Source of the DNA: an uncultured Granulosicoccaceae bacterium
GTDB taxonomy: Bacteria; Pseudomonadota; Gammaproteobacteria; CALCKW01
Length of the DNA: 11,199 nt
Direction of reading: 5' to 3'
Assembly: GCA_937941555.1 (NCBI GenBank)
Contig: CALDHJ010000176.1
Location: 1 to 11,199, forward strand
Below the pieces are notes generated by a model that had not been told where the DNA came from, did not search any database, and saw nothing but the letters and a program-made list of their open reading frames with translations. Both the position numbers and the translations under genes were made by a program. How positions within the stretch are numbered: the first letter of the stretch is position 1; every line of letters starts with the position of its first letter. Shown here in pieces: positions 1 through 5,986 of this stretch.

Positions 1-1
1 G

Positions 2-244
2 TTGCTGCGCGGTGTCAACGACACCGCAGACCGCCTGGTCGCCTTGAGTGAACGCCTGTTTGCATGTGGTGTGTTGCCCTACTACCTGCACCTCCCCGAC
101 AAAGTCCAGGGCACCGCACACTTCCACGTGAGTGACGACGAGGCACAACAGCTCAAAGCGGAAATGCAAGCCAGGCTCCCAGGCTACCTGGTTCCGCGTC
201 TCGCGCGCGAGGTCGCGGGGGAAGCCAGCAAGCGGGTCCTGTAA
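2..244 (+). CDS. epmB: EF-P beta-lysylation protein EpmB, C-terminal fragment
   Basis: This is the last 80 codons of a gene that enters from the left edge; the TTG at position 2 is an internal Leu codon, not a start. The segments LLRGVND, VLPYYLHLPDKVQG, AHF and LPGYLVPRLARE match the C-terminal end of lysine 2,3-aminomutase-like radical SAM proteins of the EpmB type. EpmB isomerises lysine to beta-lysine, which EpmA attaches to a conserved lysine of elongation factor P. The radical SAM CxxxCxxC motif and the PLP lysine would lie upstream of the window and cannot be checked. The choice of EpmB over a catabolic lysine 2,3-aminomutase rests on the resemblance of this tail to EpmB proteins and on recall, so it is likely but not proven. 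Confidence 0.85.
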   Translation: MLRGVNDTADRLVALSERLFACGVLPYYLHLPDKVQGTAHFHVSDDEAQQLKAEMQARLPGYLVPRLAREVAGEASKRVL

Positions 245-383
245 CCGCGTGCCGAACGTGTCATCGCGCACTGCGGGCACTGACAACACGGCGGCATTGC
301 ACACGTTTTTCGACGTCCACTCGGGCTGTTACACCGACCCACCCGACTGACTACACTCCTACCGTCCCCCACACAAAGCCGCC
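245..383. other. intergenic region between epmB and metallophosphoesterase
   Basis: These 139 bases separate two + strand genes. I see no convincing intrinsic terminator for epmB: there is no stable stem followed by a T-run. The best -10-like hexamer for the next gene is TACACT at 352-357, but nothing close to TTGACA lies 16-18 bases upstream, so I do not call a promoter. No clear Shine-Dalgarno sequence precedes the ATG at 384. No small ORF here looks real. Confidence 0.5.
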
Positions 384-1409
384 ATGTTCCCTCTCCTGTT
401 CGGTCTGACCAGCTGGTTGGTGGTCACCTTGCCACTGACGCTGATCCTGCAACCCTTCGTTTCACTCAGCGCGCTCGGTGTCGCCACGATCTCGATCGCC
501 GCGGTGTTTCCCTACGGCGCACTGCTGTGGCGCGCGATGCAGGCGCCCCACCCACGCCTGCGCAACCTCTTGGTTCAGGGTCTCACGCTCGGCCACGCGA
601 GTGCCGGCGGCTTGCTCATCAGCGCGCCCCTGGCCCTGACCGCAGTGGCCGCATGGCGGCCGGTTGCGGCGGTCGTGCTGGCGCTCGCAATCGGTGTGTT
701 CGGCGTGGTCGCGGCGACCCGGCCCCGGCTGCGCTTCTTGCGCTTTGACGCGCCACAGCTCTCGTCAGCCGTGCGGCTGGTACAGCTCACCGACGTCCAC
801 CTCGGCTCGCGCGGACCGAGTGTGCTGACGCATGCCATGAAGATCGCACTCGCCCAGACACCGGACGCCATCGTTATCACCGGCGATCTGGTCGACGGCG
901 GTGAAGTCGGTCGCGCCGAACTCGCGCCGCTCGCAGCGAGCCCGGTGCCGATCTACATGGTCATCGGCAACCACGAACGCTACGTCAACCTCGAGACATT
1001 GCTCGTCGATATCGACGCCCAGGGTGTAACGGTGCTGCGTGACGCTCAGCTCGACCTCGGCAAGCTGCAGTTGCTCGGTGTCGACGACAGCGACACCCCG
1101 CACTACCTCAAGTCGGTTCTGCCCGACCTCACAGTACGTGAGGATGCCTTCAGTGTGCTGCTTTACCACAAGCCCGACGACTGGGAGGCTGCGCGCAATT
1201 CGGGCGTCGATCTGATGTTGTCGGGTCACACCCACGCCGGACAGGTCTGGCCCTTTTCCCACCTGGTCACGCGCCGCCACCCCGAGTGGCGCGGCCTTTA
1301 CGAACGCGCGGGGCGCCACTTGTACGTCTCGCCCGGCACCGGCTGTTGGGGCCCGATCTACCGCATCGGCAGCTGGGCGGAAGTGACTGTCATCGACCTC
1401 GCCCCTTGA
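384..1409 (+). CDS. membrane-anchored metallophosphoesterase (YkuE-like)
   Basis: This is a 341-residue protein. Residues 1 to about 112 are hydrophobic and can form about four transmembrane segments (roughly 4-28, 33-52, 63-90 and 93-112). The rest is a calcineurin-like metallophosphoesterase domain with the dinuclear-metal motifs in order: TDVHLG (136-141), GDLVDGG (167-173), GNHE (195-198), His262 in LLYHKPDD, and SGHTHAGQ (280-287). It should hydrolyse a phosphoester, possibly a lipid-linked or periplasmic phosphate compound; the substrate cannot be read from sequence. The layout (several helices, then a phosphoesterase with GHTHAGQ) is that of the YkuE/YaeI-like group. The ATG at 384 is the first start in frame that gives a complete first helix, although its ribosome binding site is weak. 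It converges on the NIPSNAP gene, leaving only 21 bases between the two stop codons. Confidence 0.88.
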   Translation: MFPLLFGLTSWLVVTLPLTLILQPFVSLSALGVATISIAAVFPYGALLWRAMQAPHPRLRNLLVQGLTLGHASAGGLLISAPLALTAVAAWRPVAAVVLALAIGVFGVVAATRPRLRFLRFDAPQLSSAVRLVQLTDVHLGSRGPSVLTHAMKIALAQTPDAIVITGDLVDGGEVGRAELAPLAASPVPIYMVIGNHERYVNLETLLVDIDAQGVTVLRDAQLDLGKLQLLGVDDSDTPHYLKSVLPDLTVREDAFSVLLYHKPDDWEAARNSGVDLMLSGHTHAGQVWPFSHLVTRRHPEWRGLYERAGRHLYVSPGTGCWGPIYRIGSWAEVTVIDLAP

Positions 1410-1430
1410 CCCGCATCCGCGGCAATCGGA

Positions 1431-1736
1431 TCAGCTCAATACCGGTCGGAAAAAGCTCCGCTCGTAACTCACGATGCATTGGGTGCGCTTTGCGTAGGCA
1501 AAGGCATCCTGGCAGGCCGGGTCGTCGAATGACGCTGTGCGGTAGGCGTCATACGCACTCAAGCTCGGGAAACTGAACAAAGCCAAGGCCACATTGCTCG
1601 CGCCTTCAGAGGGCAGAAAGTAGCCGTGGTGTTGCCCACCAAAGCCGTTGACCAGCGGTATCCAGAGCTTCGCGTAGTGTTCGAATTCCGCGAGCTTGTC
1701 GGGATCGACGATGTACTTGATGTAGCAAGTTACCAA
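1431..1736 (-). CDS. NIPSNAP family protein
   Basis: This is a 101-residue protein of the NIPSNAP (dimeric alpha+beta barrel-like) family. The recognisable parts are the N-terminal strand VTCYIKYIVDPDKL, the core WIPLVNGFGGQHHGYFLPS with the EGASN that follows it, ALALFSFPSLSAYDAYR, and the C-terminal ERSFFRP. Small bacterial members are generally uncharacterised; the fold is often compared with antibiotic monooxygenase (ABM)-type domains, but no catalytic function can be assigned. Translation appears to start at TTG (1734-1736): it is preceded by a perfect GGAGG five bases upstream, and it places the start just before the conserved VTCYIKY strand. It lies 43 bases downstream of the dehydrogenase gene on the same strand and is probably the last gene of that transcript. 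No T-rich terminator is visible after its stop. Confidence 0.85.
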   Translation of the reverse strand: MVTCYIKYIVDPDKLAEFEHYAKLWIPLVNGFGGQHHGYFLPSEGASNVALALFSFPSLSAYDAYRTASFDDPACQDAFAYAKRTQCIVSYERSFFRPVLS

Positions 1737-1741
1737 GGTAG

Positions 1742-1746
1742 CCTCC
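1742..1746 (-). promoter_or_regulatory. ribosome binding site for the TTG-started NIPSNAP gene
   Basis: GGAGG on the - strand is followed by CTACC and then TTG. This strong site fixes the start at the unusual TTG codon at 1736, since the next in-frame AUG or GUG codons would cut into the conserved first strand. Confidence 0.7.
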
Positions 1747-1779
1747 GAAACGGTGCAATCCGAGAAAAGAGAGATGCCC

Positions 1780-2871
1780 TCAGGCCAGTGCGTCGATCAC
1801 TGCCGCAGTCACCGCCTGTGTACCCATGTCGCCGCCGAACTCGCAGGGCCGCAGCGCGTTGGCGGCAAAGCCGTCGTCGACAGCCTGTTCGATGCGCGTC
1901 GCCGCTTCGCTCATCGCCGCGCAGTGGTGCTGCTCGCCGAGGTAGTCGAGCATCAAAGCGCCGCTGAGTATCGCCGCGAGCGGGTTGGCGAGATCCCGGC
2001 CCATGATGTCGGGCGCGCTGCCGTGGGCCGGCTGGAAGAGTCCGGTGTCGTCGCCGATCTCCGCGCAACTCGCCATGCCCATACCGCCCACCAGTCCACC
2101 AGCGAGATCCGAGAGGATGTCGCCGAACATGTTCTCGGTGACCATGACATCGAAATCCCACGGCCGCCGGATCAGGTCGAGCGCCTGGGCATCAACGTAG
2201 TTGTAGCCGCGTTCGATATCTGGAAAGTCTGTCGCGATCTCATCAAAGATGCGCCTGAAGAAGGCCATCGAGGTGAACACGTTGGCCTTGTCGACACAGG
2301 TCAGCCGACCGGGCTTGCCCCGTGACTTGCGCTTTTGTGCGAGCTTGAAGCCAAAGCGGTGCAGCTTTTCGGTGATGGTGCGGCTGATCCGCAAGGTGTC
2401 GCGCACTTCCTCGTCACCGATCACTTCGCTGCGGCCATGTACTGCGGCGGAATAGAAAAGCCCTTCGGTCGACTCACGCAAGATCACGAGATCGATCTGA
2501 GCCGAGCGGGGATCAGCCAGCCGCTGTGGCGCGTTGGGGTAGGCTTTGACCGGTCGAACACCCGCGTAGAGCCCGAATCGATCGCGCAAACGCAAGTGCG
2601 GCGAGATCTCGGTGCCATCTGCATGACGCACACTGGGCAAACCAATAGCCCCGAGAAAAATCGCATCTGCCTCTCCGGCTGCGACTTCCCCACCGGCTTC
2701 GATGTCGATGCCCTCGCGTGCAAACAACCCGGCGCCCGCTTCGATCTCGCGGTAGTCGATTGAAAAGCCGCTTACCCGCGTCTGCACGGCCGCAATAACG
2801 GCCTGGGTTGCGCGCGTCACATCGACGCCAATACCGTCTCCGGGAATCAGCGCAACTTGCACCTGGGTCAC
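1780..2871 (-). CDS. isocitrate/isopropylmalate dehydrogenase-family NAD-dependent decarboxylating dehydrogenase
   Basis: This is a 363-residue beta-decarboxylating dehydrogenase of the IMDH/IDH/tartrate dehydrogenase superfamily. It has the N-terminal LIPGDGIG (8-15), the substrate arginines Arg94, Arg106 and Arg132 (in LRLRDRFG, VRPVK and RESTEG), Lys195 in VDKANV, Asp227 in NYVDA, and the metal ligands Asp251 and Asp255 in ENMFGDILSDLAGG. The HGSAPDI loop (283-289) carries Asp288 where NADP enzymes have Lys, which predicts NAD use. It should oxidise and decarboxylate a 2-hydroxy-3-carboxy acid, but no leuCD neighbours support a leucine role. At the catalytic Tyr position (seven residues after Arg132) this protein has Phe139, with Tyr140 next to it. 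The open frame extends upstream, but the GTG at 2871 is the likely start: GGAG lies 8 bases before it, it begins right at the family N terminus, and it overlaps the MscS stop as GTGA. Confidence 0.85.
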   Translation of the reverse strand: MTQVQVALIPGDGIGVDVTRATQAVIAAVQTRVSGFSIDYREIEAGAGLFAREGIDIEAGGEVAAGEADAIFLGAIGLPSVRHADGTEISPHLRLRDRFGLYAGVRPVKAYPNAPQRLADPRSAQIDLVILRESTEGLFYSAAVHGRSEVIGDEEVRDTLRISRTITEKLHRFGFKLAQKRKSRGKPGRLTCVDKANVFTSMAFFRRIFDEIATDFPDIERGYNYVDAQALDLIRRPWDFDVMVTENMFGDILSDLAGGLVGGMGMASCAEIGDDTGLFQPAHGSAPDIMGRDLANPLAAILSGALMLDYLGEQHHCAAMSEAATRIEQAVDDGFAANALRPCEFGGDMGTQAVTAAVIDALA

Positions 2872-3947
2872 GGCTCTCTCTCCAACACAGTAGGGGTCTC
2901 GGTCTGGTCGAACGCGACGCCGAAGGGCGTTGCGAGCGACACGGCCCGCGCTTGCGATTCGCTCAGTATAAACTCGCGCAGCTGCTGACGCGTGAGCAGG
3001 CGTTTGCGCACCGCTTTGGTGTAGTAACACACCATCCAGTGCAACGCATGGTCGCCGGTGTCCTGCAGCACCACCTCGACCGGATACTGGCCTTCGATCG
3101 GCACGCCAACTTCGATGGCGCGCGCGACGGCCGACTCCATGATCTCTCGGACCACGGCAGCGGGGACGTCGTAGCCGATCTTGAAATGCAGGTTGTCGCG
3201 CAGGCCCTTGGCCGAGGCAAATTTGCTGAGGTTGTGCAATGGCTGCGCGCGTAACCACGCGTTGCTGACCATGATGCGGTGGTTGTCGGCGAGATCGAGC
3301 AACTCAGTGTGGAAGAGCTTGGTCTTGTGCACCGCGCAGGTGGTGCGTTCGTCGGCAAAGCGCACGCGGATCACGTCGCCCTCTTCGAGCATGCGCCCAT
3401 CGAGCAGTATCAGGCCGGCCGCGATGTCGGGCAGCCAACTCGACTGCGTCAGGGCGAGGAAGACACCGAGAAAGCCGAGCACGCCGGTGGTTTGCAACAG
3501 GCTGTTGAAGCCCGCGATCTGTATCGCGGTAACCAGACACAATACGGAGAGAAACCCGCACACCAACAGGTAGAGCAGCCGCGAGGTCCAGCTGTCGGAG
3601 AGCACTTCCTGGCCGTCGACCGTTCGGCGCACCCCGTAGCGCTGCCGCAGTCCGTAACCCGCAAGCTGCATGGCAAGGTAGAAACACCAGGCGGTCGCGA
3701 GCACCAGCAACAGCTTGAGCAGCCACCCGCGCTCGCCCGCCGACGGCCCGAGCGCCGCGCCCGTGCCGACGGTCAGCAGCATGAGGACATTCAAGCCACG
3801 GAATGCGTTCAACCGCCACTCGCTCGAGCGGGTATCGGTGGTAGAGAGAATGCGCGACAGAATCGGGCGCGCGAACACCAACAGCAGCGTATTCGACGCG
3901 AGCAAGGCCCACTCGAGCGCGCTCAGTGACCCGATCATCGCGTTCAT
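2868..3947 (-). CDS. MscS-family mechanosensitive ion channel
   Basis: This is a 359-residue inner-membrane channel. Hydrophobic segments lie at about 11-30, 50-68, 76-98, 122-145 and 150-182. The last is the glycine/alanine-rich pore helix (TTGVLGFLGVFLALTQSS, then DIAAGLILL), followed by the MscS beta domain: EEGDVIRV (188-195), TKLFHTELLDLADNHRIMVSN (209-229), and an alpha/beta C-terminal domain to about 340. Members open under membrane tension to release solutes in hypo-osmotic shock. The central YGLRQRYGVRR-GQEVLSDSW loop and the three extra N-terminal helices suggest a larger MscS variant than E. coli MscS. An AAGAGGG sequence about 9 bases upstream supports the ATG at 3947; a second ATG three codons later is possible. 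It starts 82 bases after the permease gene and overlaps the dehydrogenase start by 4 bases. Confidence 0.88.
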   Translation of the reverse strand: MNAMIGSLSALEWALLASNTLLLVFARPILSRILSTTDTRSSEWRLNAFRGLNVLMLLTVGTGAALGPSAGERGWLLKLLLVLATAWCFYLAMQLAGYGLRQRYGVRRTVDGQEVLSDSWTSRLLYLLVCGFLSVLCLVTAIQIAGFNSLLQTTGVLGFLGVFLALTQSSWLPDIAAGLILLDGRMLEEGDVIRVRFADERTTCAVHKTKLFHTELLDLADNHRIMVSNAWLRAQPLHNLSKFASAKGLRDNLHFKIGYDVPAAVVREIMESAVARAIEVGVPIEGQYPVEVVLQDTGDHALHWMVCYYTKAVRKRLLTRQQLREFILSESQARAVSLATPFGVAFDQTETPTVLEREP

Positions 3948-3982
3948 TCCGTCAAACCCTCTTAAAAGCGGTGGGAGGGCGC

Positions 3983-4015
3983 GGTGAGCCGATCACCACG
4001 CCGTCGCGCACGGCG
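3983..4015. repeat. two adjacent short inverted repeats after the permease gene
   Basis: GGTGA (3983-3987) pairs with TCACC (3993-3997), and CGCCGT (3999-4004) pairs with ACGGCG (4010-4015), both with 5-base loops. They fill the 82-base gap between the second permease and the MscS gene. Neither is followed by a U-run on the - strand, so they do not form a classical intrinsic terminator. They could protect the 3' end of the transporter message or mark partial termination. Confidence 0.4.
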
Positions 4016-4029
4016 GATAGCGCACTGTA

Positions 4030-4881
4030 TCAGCCCTTGGTCGCGCCGAGCGTCAAGCCCGCGATGAAATGCTTCTGCATCGCAAAGAAAATCAGGATTG
4101 GCGGTACGGCCGCCATCAGCGACGCAGCCGAGACGAGGTGCCACTGCGACACGAATTGTCCGTTCAAGGCGCGGATACCGGCGGTGATCGGCTTCGAGGA
4201 TTCACCCTGGGTCAGCACGGTGGCCCAGAAAAAGTCGTTCCAGATAAAGGTGAAGATCAACACCGACAGTGCGGCAATCGCCGGGCGCACCAGCGGCAAC
4301 ACCAGATACCAGAAGATCTTGAGCTCGCCCACACCCTCGATGCGTGCGCTCTCGATCAGCTCGCGCGGCAGGTCGCGGATGAAGTTGCGCATGAACAGTG
4401 TACAAAAACCGGTCTGGAAGGCGGCGTGAAAGAGTACAAGCCCGGTCACGGTGTCGTAAAGACCGGTTCGAACAGAGAGGTCGCGCACCGGCACCATGAG
4501 GATCTGGAAGGGCACGAAGTTGCCGGCGATGAACAGAAAGAACAGCGGCAAGGCGAACTTGAAACGGTAGATCGCAAGCCCGTAACCGGCGAGGCACGCA
4601 AGTGACACCGAGATGATGACCGTCGGCACCGTGACCTTCACGGAGTTCCAGAAATACTGCAGGGCCTCCGACTGCGTGAACACGGCAATGTAGTTTTCAA
4701 CCAGATTGAACGCAGACGGCCAACCGAACATGTTGCCCGAGTTGATATCGACGGCCGGCCGGATCGAGGTCATGAAGATCGCAAGCAGCGGCAACAGCCA
4801 CAGAAACAGCACCACCGGCAGCGCGATCTTGTAGAGGAACTGACGGGACTTGGAGGATTCTTGTATCGGTTGTGGAAACAT
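4030..4881 (-). CDS. sugar ABC transporter permease, MalG-type
   Basis: This is a 283-residue inner-membrane subunit of a CUT1 carbohydrate importer. An N-terminal helix (about 20-38) is followed by a periplasmic loop and further helices at about 85-105, 110-133, 145-165, 200-222 and 250-270. The cytoplasmic EAA loop is ELIESARIEGVGELKIFWYL with VLP (174-196), the site where the ATPase docks. The tail KHFIAGLTLGATKG is typical of MalG/UgpE/LacG-type permeases. Its ATG lies 3 bases after the stop of the upstream permease gene (TGATCCATG), so the two are almost certainly cotranslated and form a heterodimer. Linkage to a galactosidase, galT and galK suggests a galactoside substrate; that is inference. 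No ATPase gene follows, which is unusual. Confidence 0.93.
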   Translation of the reverse strand: MFPQPIQESSKSRQFLYKIALPVVLFLWLLPLLAIFMTSIRPAVDINSGNMFGWPSAFNLVENYIAVFTQSEALQYFWNSVKVTVPTVIISVSLACLAGYGLAIYRFKFALPLFFLFIAGNFVPFQILMVPVRDLSVRTGLYDTVTGLVLFHAAFQTGFCTLFMRNFIRDLPRELIESARIEGVGELKIFWYLVLPLVRPAIAALSVLIFTFIWNDFFWATVLTQGESSKPITAGIRALNGQFVSQWHLVSAASLMAAVPPILIFFAMQKHFIAGLTLGATKG

Positions 4882-4884
4882 GGA

Positions 4885-5859
4885 TCAGCGGCCCCGCTCG
4901 TCCTGGTACATACGCCAAAGGAAATAGGAGATGTACACCAACATGATCAGAAACAGCACGGTGGCGATAGCCGAGCCGTAGCCGTAGCGATCCCCGTACT
5001 CGGAAATGGCGGTCTCGTACATGTAATACGCCAACACGTTGGTCGACCCGTAGGGGCCACCGCGCGTCATGATCGCGATCATGTCGAAAGAGCGCAGCGC
5101 ACCAATGACCGTGACGACGATGGCGAGAAAGGTCGCCGGCGCGAGTTGCGGCAGGATCACGTGACGCAGCATCCGCCAACCGCGCGCACCGTCGAGGCGC
5201 GCCGCCTCGATCTGATCTGGGGAGACATTGTTGAGCCCGGTCAGGTACAGGATCATGCAGTAGGCAATCTGCGGCCAGAGCCCGGCGAAGATGATGCCGT
5301 AGGTCGCCCAGGTCTCATCCGCCAGAATGTCAGGCGGGCTGTGTGTGCAGCGCGTGGAGACGTTGCCAACTATGTTGATCACCTCTTCGCAGAACGCCGC
5401 TTTCCACACGGAACCGATCACGCCGAAATCCGGGTTGTAGAACCACCCGAAGATCAGGCCGACGACCACCTGTGAGATCACGAAGGGAAAAAAGAACAGC
5501 GACTTGTAGATTCGGATACCGGTGACGGTCTGATTGAGAAACAAGGCAATCGCGAGGCCCGCCGGCACGGCGAGCATGTAGAACACCAACCAGATGACGT
5601 TGTTTTTCAATGAGACAAAAAAGCGCTCGTCGTCGAGCAGCTTTTCATAGTTCTGCAGGCCAACCCAGGTCGCGGTCGACTCGCCCTGCGCGTTATAGAG
5701 ACCGTTCCACTCGTAGAACGAAATCGTGATGGACTGAAAAATCGGGATGATGACGTAGACGGAGAAGAACAGCAGCGCCGGCGCGACAAACAGCCACGGC
5801 GCAAGTGTGATCCGGTTTCGCTGAAACCAGCTGCGCTGTGACCCATTGGCAGCATTCAT
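4885..5859 (-). CDS. sugar ABC transporter permease, MalF-type
   Basis: This is a 324-residue permease, the partner of the MalG-type protein just downstream. Helices lie at about 22-46, 88-110, 118-142, 186-206, 242-262 and 296-316. The EAA loop is IEAARLDGARGWRMLRHVIL with P (217-237), and TRGGPYGSTNVL (265-276) is a usual CUT1 signature. The external loop between the third and fourth helices (about 150-185) is longer than usual and holds two cysteines (157 and 171), which could form a periplasmic disulfide. AGGGAG (5867-5872) sits 7 bases before the ATG. The gene is separated from the binding-protein gene by 127 bases rich in inverted repeats, which may lower its expression relative to the binding protein. 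Confidence 0.93.
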   Translation of the reverse strand: MNAANGSQRSWFQRNRITLAPWLFVAPALLFFSVYVIIPIFQSITISFYEWNGLYNAQGESTATWVGLQNYEKLLDDERFFVSLKNNVIWLVFYMLAVPAGLAIALFLNQTVTGIRIYKSLFFFPFVISQVVVGLIFGWFYNPDFGVIGSVWKAAFCEEVINIVGNVSTRCTHSPPDILADETWATYGIIFAGLWPQIAYCMILYLTGLNNVSPDQIEAARLDGARGWRMLRHVILPQLAPATFLAIVVTVIGALRSFDMIAIMTRGGPYGSTNVLAYYMYETAISEYGDRYGYGSAIATVLFLIMLVYISYFLWRMYQDERGR

Positions 5860-5875
5860 CGTGATTCTCCCTGAA

Positions 5876-5974
5876 ACACCGCAACGTCAGTGTTGCGGTG
5901 TGCGATGCCGGGCACGCTCAGCGCCCGGCACCCCTGTCGCATCGTGACCGGTGAGCGAGGTCATCGCACACCGG
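5876..5974. repeat. structured intercistronic region between binding protein and permease genes
   Basis: Several perfect inverted repeats are packed here. Hairpin A: ACACCGCAAC (5876-5885) with GTTGCGGTGT (5892-5901), a 10-bp stem and 6-base loop. Hairpin B: TGCCGGGC (5906-5913) with GCCCGGCA (5923-5930). Long-range repeat C: CGGTGTGCGATG (5896-5907) with CATCGCACACCG (5962-5973), 12 bp. Smaller pairs: TGACC (5945-5949) with GGTCA (5959-5963), and CCGGTG (5948-5953) with CACCGG (5969-5974). A and C share bases and cannot form together. In the transcript the region begins 12 bases after the binding-protein stop and ends just before the permease ribosome binding site. No U-run follows, so it is not a standard terminator. 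Protection of the upstream message, or alternative folding that controls the permease start, are plausible roles. Confidence 0.7.
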
Positions 5975-5986
5975 GTGCACTCTGCC

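Noticed and set aside
328..357. A promoter for the metallophosphoesterase gene with TACACT as -10
   Set aside because: The hexamer at the right distance (TTACAC) matches the -35 consensus at only two positions.
1415..1431. A 5-bp inverted repeat (ATCCG/CGGAT) between the converging metallophosphoesterase and NIPSNAP genes as a bidirectional terminator
   Set aside because: The stem is short, overlaps the NIPSNAP stop, and has no T-run on either side.
1753..2325. A 190-codon + strand frame antisense to the dehydrogenase gene
   Set aside because: It has no recognisable domain and lies wholly opposite well-conserved dehydrogenase motifs.
2872..3258. The upstream extension of the dehydrogenase frame as coding sequence
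   Set aside because: It lies within the MscS gene, its translation is Arg/Ala-rich with no domain, and the GTG at 2871 has a ribosome binding site and begins at the family N terminus.
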